From positions 48,922 to 112,921 of the forward strand of contig MU859175.1 of NCBI GenBank assembly GCA_033297205.1: a stretch of 64,000 nt of DNA, given 5' to 3'. The notes below the pieces were generated by a model. That model had not been told where the DNA came from. It worked only from the letters and a program-made list of their open reading frames with translations, and did not search any database. The position numbers were made by a program, and so were the translations under genes. Source of the stretch: Pseudoneurospora amorphoporcata (lineage: Eukaryota; Ascomycota; Sordariomycetes; Sordariales; Sordariaceae). Positions 1-12,087 of the stretch are shown here, piece after piece. The stretch's first letter is position 1. Each line of letters opens with the position of its first letter.

Positions 1-291
1 AAGCAGAAGGCGGTGTGGCCCAATTCAGCCAAGCCCCGTAAATTTTTGCCAGTCGTCCCGTCGCGGGGCCCATTGAATTTCGAATTCCACAGTCGATCAC
101 CGCCCAGCGCGCCCGCGTTCTTTGTCCACTGCAGAACCCATTTTTGTTCGAGTCGCAAAGGATCCATTGTTCCAGTGTGTTTCTGTATTCTCACCTCCAT
201 GTCCGCCCCGCCTTCCTGGCTTTTTTCCAACAACACTACCTCTTCGTCGACCGCCCCTGCCCCAGCAGCTTCTACCGAACCAAAAGCCAAC

Positions 292-1701
292 ATGGCCGGC
301 ACCAAGAAGGTCGTCAAGAAGTCAGGCGACAAGAAGAAGGCTGCCGCCCAGCCTTCCGCCCAGCTCCTCGCCGCCGTCGAGAAATTCCTTACCGAGAACA
401 ACTTCACCGACGCCGCGACCGAGTTCACCAAGCAGATTACCAAGAACGGCTGGGAGAAGAAGTCCTCCGACGCCTCCCTCGCTTCCATCTTCCAGACCTG
501 GGAGGCCAAGCCCAAGCAGGCTGGTTCCACCAGCGGCGACGATAGCGACAGCGATGACGAGAGCAGCAGCTCTAGCGAGTCCGAGTCCTCGGACAGCGAT
601 AGCGACAGTGACAGCGAGGACGAGATGATGAAGGAGGCCCCCGCCAAGAAGGCCAACTCCTCCAGCTCTAGCAGCAGCAGCAGCGACTCTTCCAGCGACA
701 GCTCGAGCGATTCTAGCTCCAGCGAGGATGAGGCTAAGAAGCCCGAGACCAAGGCCGCCGCCCCTGCTGCCAACCCTCTGAAGCGCAAGGCCGAGTCCAG
801 CTCCGAGAGCTCTTCCTCCTCGTCCGATTCTTCCTCCAGCGACTCCTCCAGCTCTGAGGATGAGGTCCCCAAGGCCAAGAAGCAGAAGGTCGCCGAGTCT
901 TCCTCTTCCTCTTCCTCTTCTGAGTCTTCCTCTGACTCCTCCTCCGATTCCTCTTCCGAATCCGAATTCGAGGACGACAAGAAGAAGCCCGCCGCTAAGG
1001 CCGCTTCTCCTAAGAAGGCCGCTCCCGCCAAGAAGGAGGAGTCCTCTGACTCTTCTTCTTCCGACTCTTCTTCCGATTCCAGCTCCGATTCTTCTTCCTC
1101 CGATTCTTCTTCCGATTCAGATTCGAGCTCCTCCAGCGATCCCGACTCCGACTCCCCTTCCGACTCTTCCTCTGATTCCGACTCCAGCTCTGACTCTTCT
1201 GAGTCTGAGGCCGAAAAGAAGACTGAGAAGAAAGAGGTCAAGAAGGCTGCCAAGTCCGACAGCTCCTCCAGCGACAGCTCCTCCAGCGATTCTTCGTCCG
1301 ACTCTGACTCTTCGTCCGACTCCGAGGACGAGAAGAAGACCGACAACAAGAAGGCGGCCTCGACTAACGGTTCCGATTCCTCTGCTACGCTCAAGGCTTC
1401 CACCGAGTCCACTCCCGTCCCTACTGCCGAGGAGAAGGCCAACAACCGCGGCAAGGCCAGCGCCCCCCCGGCCAAGAAGGAAATCCAGCCCTTCTCGCGC
1501 GTGCGCAAGGACATCGTCGTTGACCCGCGTCTCTCTAGCAACGCTTTCGCCGGTCACGCGTGGGGCCAGAAGGCGCACGAGGACCTGATTGTCACCAGAG
1601 GCAAGGGCTTCACCAAGGAGAAGAACAAGAAGAAGAGGGGCAGCTACCGGGGCGGGCCCATTGACACCACTGCTGTTGGTAGCATCAAGTTCGATGACTA
1701 A
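292..1701 (+). CDS. SRP40/Nopp140-like nucleolar phosphoprotein (LisH + serine/acidic repeats + SRP40 C-terminal domain)
   Basis: Single-exon gene for about 469 aa. A LisH-like helix pair is visible at residues ~22-50 (LLAAVEKFLTENNFTDAATEF). Residues ~80-370 alternate Ser/Asp/Glu runs with short Lys/Ala/Pro-rich basic blocks, the organisation of yeast Srp40 and animal Nopp140. Residues ~401-469 hold the conserved C-terminal domain (FSRVRKD, then a W and an HEDL segment, ending GSIKFDD). Family members are heavily casein-kinase-2-phosphorylated nucleolar chaperones of box C/D and H/ACA snoRNPs that support rRNA modification and ribosome assembly. I chose the ATG at 292 (CCAACATGGCC context) because the conserved part begins just after it. 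An in-frame ATG at 199 would add 31 residues, and the frame stays open further upstream. Family call is confident; the exact start is less so. Confidence 0.88.
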   Translation: MAGTKKVVKKSGDKKKAAAQPSAQLLAAVEKFLTENNFTDAATEFTKQITKNGWEKKSSDASLASIFQTWEAKPKQAGSTSGDDSDSDDESSSSSESESSDSDSDSDSEDEMMKEAPAKKANSSSSSSSSSDSSSDSSSDSSSSEDEAKKPETKAAAPAANPLKRKAESSSESSSSSSDSSSSDSSSSEDEVPKAKKQKVAESSSSSSSSESSSDSSSDSSSESEFEDDKKKPAAKAASPKKAAPAKKEESSDSSSSDSSSDSSSDSSSSDSSSDSDSSSSSDPDSDSPSDSSSDSDSSSDSSESEAEKKTEKKEVKKAAKSDSSSSDSSSSDSSSDSDSSSDSEDEKKTDNKKAASTNGSDSSATLKASTESTPVPTAEEKANNRGKASAPPAKKEIQPFSRVRKDIVVDPRLSSNAFAGHAWGQKAHEDLIVTRGKGFTKEKNKKKRGSYRGGPIDTTAVGSIKFDD

Positions 1702-4700
1702 ACGGTCACATTGTTAGACCTGTTCTGTCCTGTCTTGATTCGTCCTTTTTGTTTTTGCTAAATTGGGTTTCTCTGGTATAACAAAAGCTCTTCTTTCTCT
1801 CTCTCCGGCCAAGATCTTCTGTGTGCTTTCAGTTTGCATTTGCGATATACCAATCTTTCTCTTTCCTATCTTGATGCATTGTCTGGGGGGTTGCGTGCAT
1901 CTTCCTTCACTTGGCCAGAGGATATGTAAGACATAGATGGCGACGGACGGGTGACTGGCTATAATTGTCGTCGTCCTTATCATATCCTTCATGTGTATAG
2001 ACTAGAACTAGGATAGCTTGTGGGTATCAAGTTATCAAAACGACACATGTCGACCTTACATCAACCTTGCTTACGTGATGTTTGTGTGCTCGATTTGGGC
2101 TGCTGGCTCTGGCCGTTCTGTTAACCGACAATCGGGGTGGAGTTTGATTTGGTGTTTCTACGCTGGTCGTGAAAGCCTCGTGAGGTTGAGTAAGATCATC
2201 GGTGACGTCCATGGCATGTCGTACCTACCCATTGATCGAGGACTCCCTTTAACTGTGATTCGGACTTCTTCCATCGTTAGCTGTTAGTATCACCAACGGC
2301 CAAGCGTGAAACCAAACCGGCTTGCGTTCGGCCTACACCGTATAACCCCCGGAAGGGGAAAGGTCTGGAAGATAGTTCCTTGATTGACACCTTGTCAGGT
2401 CTCCTTCTTTGACCGTTCGCGAAATACGATGAGATGACAGGCAGACTTCTGCTTCGCTCGGCAGTTATCAAGGCGGCTCGTTAGGCTATCAGACCATGGC
2501 AAGTTGGTGGTTATACCGGTTTTCCTTTGTTGGCTATATCGGGTTTCTTTTTGTTGGCATTGATAGCACCTACCTAGTCGTGAAGGGCTGAGTATCGGTG
2601 GTGTCCCAGGGACCGGATGCGGAAACGAACTATGTACAGTAGTGGGTTGTTAGAGCTGAGGGATACCGACACAGCCTCGGATGGACAATGGTGGGTTGGC
2701 TGCGCAACGAATTTTTTGTCATCCTGGGAATGGAGAAAGAGGCTAATGGACTTGATCAGCCTGAGGCAGTTGAAAAGGCTTCTCGTTGATCAATCGACTC
2801 ATCTGGTTCTCTGGGCTTTGCGGGGTTCTCTTTGTTGGCACGTGTTGGAGCGTTTGCCCTTTCACATGTTGGACCAATGACAAACACCCAGTTCGTCCGG
2901 AAGTGTACACATCACCCCTTAAAAGTTTGTTAGCGCGGTTCTTGGGACAGGGGTCTGCAAAACTTCATAAAAACAACGGGATACCAACTCGACGGTTAGG
3001 TTGATGTGGGCCTCGCTTATATAATAAGCCAACCGACTCTCCACGTCCCTCTGTATGAGAGGCGGTTGGCTGGCGAAGCGAATCCACCTAACCGACGAGT
3101 AACTACATTCAAAACGGAAAATTGGAGAGAGTATATGAAACGGGTAAAACGCATCAGGCTAATACTAACTTTTAGTATGAGAATTGGTGGAATGTTGATT
3201 TGAGTTGCGAAGAGTACGTTGTAAAGTCCAGCGCTAACGAACTTTCTAGGGGTGATGTGTACAAGGCTCAAGTAGACGAGTCTTAACTGGAATTTTCAGA
3301 TCGCAGGTTTTTGAACTAGATCCAACGGAAGCCTTTGAAGAATTTGTGGAAGGGGTGTATCCCACCGAATGCGGCATCAAATTGCTGCTTACTAGATGAC
3401 TAGCGCAGGTCCGGAGTGTTAGCCGGAGATTTGGAGATTTGGTGCCTAGGTGTTGGAAGCTTCAATGAAATTGATTGAGGACATCTTTTAAGCGGGTTGA
3501 AGAGCTGATCGGCGTTTTCGGCCTTGGCTCCTCTCATTAATTCCATGTTATTAGCAGTAGCTAGATAGTGGGATGAATAAACTGCATCGCTGGTGTGTCT
3601 GGCATGCCATACCGAGTTGGTGGAAGCCCGCTCGCTGAGTCAGGACACGTTGGTTTCTGTCATCCCTATGGCTTGGTATTCTGATCAAACATGATCCGGC
3701 GGCCGGCCCCGGTAGGTAGGTATACGGTGAGCTTGAAGGCGTTTGAAGTTCTGTAAGTTTCCCCGTGATTCACTGATTGTGTATGACACTGTTGTGAAGC
3801 TCGTGCGGCCGGTTGATTCTAACATCAGCTGATGGTGTGCTACGTGGAGGGCCATCACCAGATGATGTTTCGAGAGAGTGGACAATGATTGAAGTGGAAA
3901 ATGATCACGGGCTGTTTGGTCTTGCTTGCGACTGTGCTGTGGCGGCGTCGGTCTCATGTCGACCAACAGAGGACTTGGAAAGTGTTGTCGGTTGGGTTGG
4001 TTGAACCGTGGAATAATAAGCGTAAGTCGAGATGGCCTTCCTGTCATGTACAAATAGAGGCACGAAGGTACATCACACATAGGACTTTGTTTGGTGGATC
4101 GTGCACAAGCTACTAAATTACTAGGCCTGTTTAGTACAACCAGCTCACTGGCTAGCTCCCTTGCGATTGGACAACCTCACAACCGCATAGAGAAATCAGA
4201 GAGGCGCAGCAGACGGGATTGCAACACAACTTTTTCCACCAGGTGAAAAGGGAGATGGCCGGGGCGCATGACTACCTAGGCGAGTAGGTAGGTGTCTTAA
4301 GCTACCTATGTGACGGCTGTTTTTATCGGAACGCACACAGGCTCGTGGCATCCTAAAAAGGGCATTCCTAGCAGAAGGCGCGAAGCGAGGATTTGTGGTT
4401 TCTTTCCATCTGAGGGGCCCCTACCCTTCCACTTGGCTGCCGCTTGCGTCGTCTGCCTGTGCCTTACAGCCCTGCCGAGACGTGTGACCCTCACACTCAG
4501 TTCATCTGAACATCCATTGACTTCAATTTGGCCTTCTGAAACCCATCATAAGGTACTTTTACAAACCACTCCACGCGACTCCGCGCTTTTGATCCCTTTG
4601 TTCCAAGAAGCCACCCCCCGTTTGGCGCGACCGAGTTCACCCAACGACGACGCCGACTTGTCCAAGGTCGGCACAGACTAGGAGCCTTTGTATCGACGCC

Positions 4701-4832
4701 CGTTATCTCAATCAAGTTGGACCACGCTTTCATTGTTATCATTGCGCGATCTGTCGAGCAATCGCTTTATCTACTTGAAAGAAAAACTGCCATCGACGGG
4801 CTCTTTATCATCTCAACTAAACCGCTTGCCGG
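1702..4832. other. Intergenic region, no supported gene
   Basis: Only short, uninformative reading frames. It contains the SRP40 3' region and one copy of a dispersed repeat at about 3030-3106 (listed separately). No RNA gene recognised. Confidence 0.6.
3031..3106 (+). repeat. Dispersed hairpin repeat, copy A
   Basis: Shares with the 92-bp inverted repeats at 11632 and 12088 the segment GGTTGGCTGGCGAAGCGAAT followed by CCACCTAACCGACGAGTA. Its left half (ACCGACTCTC...GAGAG) is related, but its core reads GTCCCTCTG where the other copies, in the same orientation, read the reverse complement CAGAGGGAC. It can fold into two adjacent imperfect hairpins. Family unnamed. Confidence 0.7.
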
Positions 4833-4922
4833 ATGCGTAAAGGGAGGGCGAGAGGGAGCCGTTGCGTTGAAGCAAACCCGGATGGAAAGAAGGCCATAAA
4901 GTCCCGCCAGTCCTCCCACGAG

Positions 4923-7185
4923 ATGTGCGGCATGGCACGGAACACAGACACGAGTCTAACAGCCAAGCTACGAAGGATCTTTTCGTTCACTCATTCAGGC
5001 AACCCATCAGCACCACCTCTATCAGACCAGATGGCTTCAGGCGACAAAAAGACCCGAGGGCCTCCTCCCGGGCCGTATGATTTGGTTGAATCATTCAATG
5101 GCGTGATTTCAAAGAGGGACAAGGGCAAGTTTGAACGCATCAAATCCGAAGAAAAAGACATCACGCCGACCAACCCGGAGGCGTTAAGCGAAAAATCAGA
5201 GGCCAAATACAACACGCTTCTGGTCAATGATGCCACGAAGGAATATTTCCTGCAACGTGAGGAGGTCCAAAGGCGCGAGAATGCACTTGGGTTCGACCAC
5301 CATTGCACAAAGGAGGCGGAAGAATGGGAGGTGGACGCAAACACGGTGTTCCAAAAACTCAAGAAGCTGGATGTCGAAGAGGTCTACGACAAGGAGGCCA
5401 GAATCGAGGGGTATGCTGGACAGGAACACAAGCGCGTCCCTGGGGATCGTTTTCTCCTCAATGCCCCGATCATTGAGAAAACGAGACTCTACCGGGCCAT
5501 CCAGGAGATGCCCAAAGGCGCCCATCTTCACATACACTTCAATGCCAATTTGCTCCCTGAAGTGTTGCTCAACATTGCGAAAGAGCAAGACCACATGTAC
5601 ATCCAGAGCGACATACCTCTAACCAGCAAGGAGGCCTTTGAGCGATGCCACTTGAGATTTAGCATTCTCAGCAAGCCTTCAAAGCGACCAGATCTCTTCA
5701 CACTGGCTGATGGTAGCTTATCCGACAAAAGCCCTGATGAGGAGCCTGAAAATGAGAAACACGTCATGTCTTTCAAAGCATTCCGTGCCGGATTTGTTTC
5801 GAAGTACAAAACGGCTTATGAACACGACGACAAATCTCTGTTAAGGGTGGTAGCTGAGGAAGATCTCGTCGATGAATATTTGACACGCAAAATCGTGTTT
5901 CAGGCGGATGAGGCTTACAGTCCGCATCAAACAGCTAAGGGGTAGGTTCAACGTGGACTCTTCTTTCGTGCCAGGCGCAAAGCTAATATCATCTACAGTG
6001 CTTGGCAGAGGTTTAATGCTCACACAAAGATGATGAAAGGGCTGTTCAACTATTTCTCAGCATACAGGGAGTACACGCGAAAGTGCTTGCGGGAGTTCGT
6101 GGACGATAACATCCAATACGCCGAAATTCGCCCCAACTTCATGAAGAACAACCAGGTTTGGTCCGACGATGGGACTCGCCAAACTGACAATTTCGGAATA
6201 ATGGACCTCATCATCGATGAGTATGAGAAATTCCAGAAGACTCACAAGAGAGAAGTCTTCAAGGGGCTCAAAATCATCTACTGCACGCCACGGTCTTTCG
6301 ACCCCGAGCAGGTCAAATTTGCCCTGGACGAGTGCTTGGATATGAAGCGCCGTGAAAAATATGGCAAATACATCGCTGGTAAGTCGATCCTGGGCCCACA
6401 CCAGTGGGCGATAACTAATAACCGTATATAGGGTTCGATCTTGTTGGCGAGGAAGGCAACGGTCATCCACTCAGTTACTTCATCCCGCAGTTCCTAGAGT
6501 TCAAGAAAAAATGCAAGGACGCAGCGGTAGAGATTCCGTTTTTGTTCCATTGCGGCGAGACTCTGGATGTCGGCACAGAGACCGACGGCAACCTGGTGGA
6601 CGCTCTCCTTCTCGGATCAAAACGTATTGGCCATGGCTTCGCGTTGGCTTGGCATCCATACATCATGCAGCAAATGAAGAAGCGAAACATATGCGTTGAA
6701 GTGTGCCCTATATCCAACGAGATTTTGGGCCTCACCCCAAGGATCAGCGGGCATACAGTTTATAGCTTGCTGGCGAACGATGTGCATTGCACCCTCAGCA
6801 CCGACAACGGGACTCTTTTCAGGTTCGTTCCTCTAGAATCTGGCTTGGTGTTCAGCCTGCTAACAGACATTCATACAGGTCTCGCTTGTCTCATGACTTC
6901 TACCAAATCACGGTAGGGAAGGCAGATATGACACTTCATGGCTTACGCCAACTGATTGAGTGGAGCATTGACCACGCCATGATGAATGACGAGGAGAGGA
7001 ACGAGACCAGGAAGACATGGGAGAAGCTATGGAAGAAGTTCTGTGTCGAGCTGTTCGAGGAAGGTAAGCGCTTGCCGGAGGGAAAGAAGAACTCTCCGGA
7101 GGAAGAAAAGAACTTGCCGGAGGAAAAAAAGAACTTGCCGGGGGAAAATAAGAACTTGCCGGACGAGGATGAGGAGAAGCCCTAG
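4923..7185 (+). CDS. Adenosine deaminase-related (ADGF/CECR1-like) protein, four exons
   Basis: Exons 4923-5941, 5999-6378, 6432-6822 and 6879-7185; introns have GTAGGT, GTAAGT and GTTCGT donors and CAG/TAG acceptors, and frames join cleanly (about 698 aa). Family marks: PKGAHLHIHF (metal-ligand HxH of the amidohydrolase barrel), FVDDNIQYAEIRPNFM, FHCGET (His and catalytic Glu region), KRIGHG, CPISNEIL, and LSTDNGTLF, where the second Asp of the classical ADA 'TDDP' motif is Asn. Known members deaminate adenosine or 2'-deoxyadenosine with zinc. No signal peptide is obvious, unlike secreted animal ADGFs. The C-terminus carries five 21-bp repeats (7060-7164). Starts at 4833 and 5031 are also possible in the same frame. 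Family call is strong; substrate is inferred. Confidence 0.85.
7060..7164 (+). repeat. Five tandem 21-bp coding repeats
   Basis: Units at 7060, 7081, 7102, 7123 and 7144, each 21 bp, encode seven-residue repeats of the pattern E-x-K-x-L/S-P-E/G at the very C-terminus of the ADGF-like protein. The period is a multiple of three, so copy number can vary without a frameshift. A GTAAGC at 7064 could in principle be read as a splice donor, but the repeat is open and ends in a normal stop. Confidence 0.85.
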
Positions 7186-9425
7186 TTTCCAAGACTTTGC
7201 ATCCTGGGCGGCGAGTTATGACCGATGTCACGAAGAGATGGTCTACGATACATCCATGACTGGGATTTGAACGCTGTGTGGCTTTGCTTGTTGATTATTA
7301 TCACTTTTGTGGGAGGTTTCCTCAAAGACGACGGGATGGACGATGAGGGGCGGCAGGTTTAGAACGAAGGGAATCCGAAGACATGTTGGCGCAATGGTCT
7401 TATCGGTCAACTCAGAACCGATGATTTTTCTTTTGTCTTGATTTACGCGAGATCTTTGTGGTTATCTACACACGTTAAGAGAGGCGTTTTCTTTTTGTCG
7501 TTTCCTCATTATCCATGAGGGAAATTCCCCTACTGCTCATCAAGAAGCACCCTGGGCCTTGCTTAACCTTTAATGTTTCCTCTACCTGGTGCTCTGTTTG
7601 TTTCGATCAATGCTTCTTCTATGATTTTGCACTGCGTATGTCAAAAACTCCCCATCTTCATTCGGGACCGTTATCCCCCCTTCCACAGCTCGATAAGCAA
7701 AACGGCTACCGGCAGCATATACTCACAGCCTCAGCACATCGATTGGGGGCTGAGACATGACAAGGAAAGGACTATGACCCGTCACACAATAACCACACTT
7801 CTCATCTCCTAGGCGTCCAAAGATCAGCCATCACTCAGAACAACCACGGAGAGCCTCGCGTGGCTCACTCCTCTCGACCGCCCATATTGCCCGTTCTATC
7901 CGCCTGATGTCTGATGTCGGCCGCCCCAAGACAACCCTACCATCTACCAACTGATCCAGTGACGCCTCCACCTTGGCAACCACTTCAGCTTTTCTCCAAA
8001 CATATCGCATTTCGACCACATACAGGCTGACAAACCGCCAAACCCGAATTCACAATTTACACACAAAATGCAAGGTTCTCCAGTCGATGTTCTTGAGGCC
8101 AGGGAAGGAGGGGGGAAGGGGTCTCATCTCTCATGCAGCCTGACGCGCTGGATCCATACCCAAAATGATAACACGCCTATAACGCCGGCGGTACAACCAA
8201 CCAGATTGGTCGGTAATAGCGCTGTCTACGGACCAAGTGCAACCAAGCGGCACCACACCCACCATTCCCATTTGCCCATTTTGAGATCAGCCCCTGCGTC
8301 CTACATGTGCGGTGCTTGGTGGTGGTTCGCTATCCGCGAGAAGTCTCGGGCCATCACTTCATTTGTCGCCGGTTTTTGCCTGACCCGAGTATGGGGGCCA
8401 TAACTAGAAACTCTGGGGGCTCTTTGGGAGGCTGTGATGGTTGAGTTGTTCCCGCGAGGGTTGCATTTTCATTCAGCCCAGGCGGGGGCGCGGTTTTAGT
8501 TCGGGCTGTTATAACACTTCAAGGAGGCTCATAACGTCGTCAATCGAAGACGGAATTATTAGGCGACTTTCGATGCATCTTTTTCTCTGCTCTTTTATGC
8601 AGTTCGTTCTCTCTCAAGTTATTCCCATTCTCCAGACACCGCTATCAAGTGTGCCGAGTTCCACCCAGTATCTATTTACAACACTCTCCAACTTTTTCCC
8701 CCTTACCCTTGTCGACATACCTAACCTAGCATCCAAAGGTGGGAGGCTGGTTTACCCATCGCCTAGAACTAGCTGGGCGCGTTGCGACTTGCAGCGGATT
8801 TCTACGTGTACAGGCCTTCTTTTTTTGGTCCCTTCATAGGTGGAGACTCCACTTTGTTGGCGCTGCTTTTACAAAGATCCTCACATTGAGAACCCCCAAG
8901 AACGGATCTTTAGAAAGTAGTGCTGACGCCCCGTCATTTAGAGACGCAGCCTGGTCTGATTTGTTGAGTGGGAAAACTGACTTGCCTTCTGAAGAGTTCA
9001 AAAAGGAGGGCTTGGGACTTTGAGAACCTTTGCGACTTTTTTTTTTCTTTTTAACATTTACTCTGGTCACTTCGGTTTCTTTTGCTCGGAGTGATTACTC
9101 TGTATGTTGTTCCATGTCTTCAGTGTATAACAACAGCACTCTTTGACGTATATGGAACTAACAGAGTGTTGACAGACATACACAGACTCACCACCACCCT
9201 TCTTCGTACATATCCCCGATCGGAATACCAATACGGAAAGATCTTTCTAGGGCAAACGCCTGCAAAGTGGTTGCATTTTGATCACAGTTGAGCCCGCCAG
9301 CGACACAGCGTCCATACACTTTACGAACGACGTCAAACCATTGGTGATCACCATCGGTATATCCGACGTTCCACGATAGTCCACAAACGAAACCTCTGGC
9401 TTACTAGACCAGTTCCTCCGCCATC
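7186..9425. other. Intergenic region, no supported gene
   Basis: Holds the 3' flank of the deaminase gene and the promoter of the 9426 gene. The small frames have no recognisable domains or codon pattern. Confidence 0.55.
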
Positions 9426-11066
9426 ATGCCCGACACCGACGTGGAAGGTTTCTACCACTGGTTCCCATGGGGCAAGAACATTAATGAGGGATGGAGTTTC
9501 GATGTCATCACGCTGCTGGCCATCATCGGCGAGGGCAGCGTTGCTGAATTCGCTCAAACCATCACCGCTAGCTCACTCTGCATGCTTCCGCGCTTGATTC
9601 CCGCTCCCCAGGCCCTGCTCCGTCCCCAGCGGCCACAGCGACTACCCGAAGTCCACGCCAAACTGGCGGGCGTCTACGGCGGCACTCTGCTCGACTCCGT
9701 CGGCTTCTTTGCCAACATCTTGCACCCGCTTGACGAATACAAGCCGTTCGACTTTAGAGTGTTCGAGATCAAGCACACACATCTCCTCAAGCCCGATGTC
9801 AGGAGACGGCTGGAGAACGAAGGCTTCCTGGGGACTGTTTTCGGTCTCCGCTGGCTTAAGAGAAAGAAGGCGAAGAAGCAGGAGCAAAAGAACAGCGAGA
9901 TCACAATCAACAACACGCGGGAGAACGGGGCAAGGCACGATTTCAACAGCGATGCGAGCAGGGACGCAGACGCCGACGCCATCAGAAGGCGAAACGGGGG
10001 CACCGACGGGAAGCATGTCACCCTCGACGTCGACGCCGAGCACGGCGACCACATCCCCACTCTGGGCATCAACCGCCAACCAACCATGGCCGAGCGCATC
10101 ACCGACATCGTCACGGCTCCCAAAATGATGACGCCGCAGTGCGTCGCCAGCAGTCCCAACGCGCGCTACACGGTCCCACCCGCCCTGGATTCGCCCATGC
10201 ACGTCATTAACGTCTTCTCTTTCCTCATCACCATCGCGATCCTCATCACCTCGGCCTACTGGCACGACGGCGCGGCCGTGACTGCCATCGTGACCATCTC
10301 CGTGTCCGCCTCCGTCATGGGCTACGCCTCTTGGTGGTACCCTCTGCTTATGGCGCGACAAGCCAACGCCAAGGTCCCGCCCGGAGACGTGGTCATCCGC
10401 ACGCGCGAGGGCGCCTTCTTGGTGGTCAAATGCACCGAGGAAGTCGCGCGCGAGCTGTACCAGGGCACGGAAGAGTGCCGCTATGTCTCCACAAAATACC
10501 ACCGTCTGTTCATGGGCATCGCCATGGTTCTCTTGATGGTGGCTGTCGTGTTGCTGGGGAACTGTCGGTGGTCGTCGCAAGCTTTGATTGGTGGCGCTTA
10601 TGTTTTGTTGAATAGCATCTACTGGGTCTGCGGTCTACTGCCGCAGCGCTTCTTCTGGGATTTGTCGAGGTACACCATCACCGACGTCACTCCGGAGGAC
10701 GTGAAGAGCAACGATAAGAATGACGTGCCGCCTAATTTCACGAGGACGCTGTGGTACGCGATCCGCGAGACCAAGAAGGATGCGTGGGTTGATAGGTCGG
10801 GTGCTCTCCCCGGCACGCTCCAGTGGAAGAAGTGGCTGGAGGAGGCGCTGAGTGCCGCCAACGAGGGGAACCATGATTGGGATGCGGTGGGCAGGAAGGA
10901 TGCCATTATGAGGGAGAATCCGGATGCGTATGTCAGCAGGGAGCCGTCAAATCTGGTCAAGCAGCATGATGTTGGGCATTGGCCGAATGACCCGGCGGCG
11001 CAGAAGGCCCCGTTGGATCAAGTGCAGCCGTCGCCTTTTCAGCATCCTGGCGGGGCTTCGCTGTGA
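9426..11066 (+). CDS. Fungal integral membrane protein of unknown function
   Basis: Single-exon frame of 546 aa from an ATG in good context (GCCATCATGCCC). The N-terminal 140 residues are soluble-looking and contain aromatic-rich segments (FYHWFPWG). Residues ~144-230 are a charged, low-complexity linker with Lys- and Asp-rich runs. Four hydrophobic segments follow as two pairs: about 259-278 and 283-303, then 361-379 and 384-403, separated by a soluble loop with a predicted-strand-like stretch (GDVVIRTREGAFLVVKC). The C-terminal ~140 residues are hydrophilic (TLWYAIRETKKDAWVDRSG; GTLQWKKWLEEAL). I do not recognise a characterised family. Length, GC content and lack of stops support a real gene, and the arrangement resembles uncharacterised ascomycete membrane proteins. 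Confidence 0.8.
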   Translation: MPDTDVEGFYHWFPWGKNINEGWSFDVITLLAIIGEGSVAEFAQTITASSLCMLPRLIPAPQALLRPQRPQRLPEVHAKLAGVYGGTLLDSVGFFANILHPLDEYKPFDFRVFEIKHTHLLKPDVRRRLENEGFLGTVFGLRWLKRKKAKKQEQKNSEITINNTRENGARHDFNSDASRDADADAIRRRNGGTDGKHVTLDVDAEHGDHIPTLGINRQPTMAERITDIVTAPKMMTPQCVASSPNARYTVPPALDSPMHVINVFSFLITIAILITSAYWHDGAAVTAIVTISVSASVMGYASWWYPLLMARQANAKVPPGDVVIRTREGAFLVVKCTEEVARELYQGTEECRYVSTKYHRLFMGIAMVLLMVAVVLLGNCRWSSQALIGGAYVLLNSIYWVCGLLPQRFFWDLSRYTITDVTPEDVKSNDKNDVPPNFTRTLWYAIRETKKDAWVDRSGALPGTLQWKKWLEEALSAANEGNHDWDAVGRKDAIMRENPDAYVSREPSNLVKQHDVGHWPNDPAAQKAPLDQVQPSPFQHPGGASL

Positions 11067-11631
11067 TGATGGTACTTGATGATTTCTGGAGTCTCAGATC
11101 TTTCTTGATGGGTTTGGATTTTCATTTTCTGGGTTGGATATAATATACCTGGTCATGTTATCAACCGGCCGCTTCAAGCAGGTGAGGTAAGTGTTTGGTA
11201 GGCTCGATATGGCTCTGGTCTTGCATGACGACTAGACGGCGACAACCAAAATCGGCACTTAAAGAGAGGCTGTCGGAAAAAAGAACAATGTGTAATGAAT
11301 GAATGGATGAGAATGGATGAGAATAGGTTCACATATGGCAAAATGAATATGAGACATAACTTCAAAGTTGATTTGACTTGAACAAAGAAGTTGCCATTGT
11401 GAACCTGTGCCTGTGTCTGCACTTGCCCCTGCTTGTGAACAAAGCCAAACGCTTTCATGTGAAAGCTATGCCATGCTCCATTTAGTTTCAACATACGATA
11501 ACGAGCTACGAACCTTTTCGGCTCTGCTCCCGAGTTTTCAGAACTTGTTCCGTTCTCGTTGTCGACATCCGCGACAACCCTCAAGAGCGAGCGGACGGTA
11601 TCCTCATCTCCACCTACCCAGTAGTGTACAG

Positions 11632-11723
11632 TACTCGTCGGTTAGGTGGATTCGCTTCGCCAGCCAACCAACTCTCATAGTCCCTCTGAGAGTCGGTCTT
11701 TTTACCTGTAACGCGCAAGCTCT
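11632..11723 (-). repeat. 92-bp inverted repeat, left arm (copy B)
   Basis: Exact reverse complement of 12088-12179 by reading. Outer end starts TACTCGTCGGTTAGGTGG. Confidence 0.9.
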
Positions 11724-12087
11724 GTAACGATTTGGAATATCTCAACCCACTTTAAAGATTTCAATGTCAAATTTTATTCTTATTCTTTCGTAGCCTTTCT
11801 CTATTAAAGGAAAATTTTTGTATTGAATTTGCTTAAGAATTGGTTAAGGAAAAGAGTTTAAGAAGTTGAAGAGGTATTTAGTCGAAACCCTAACCCTGGC
11901 CAAATTTTGTCTGAAATCGTGGGCCGGATTTTGGATGCAAACGATTATCAAGAGTGCAATCTTGAGTTCGTGGTCTCAAAAATTTCCAGAGTTGCTTCTT
12001 ATATTTATACCTTTAATATAGGACATTTTTGTCTTATAGCCATTTGATGTGGTTGAGCAATTGTGGTTGAAGTTCCAAAACCGTTAT

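Noticed and set aside
860..1588. Long arginine/proline/leucine-rich frames overlapping the SRP40-like gene on both strands
   Set aside because: They are shadow frames of the serine/acidic repeats and have no independent domain.
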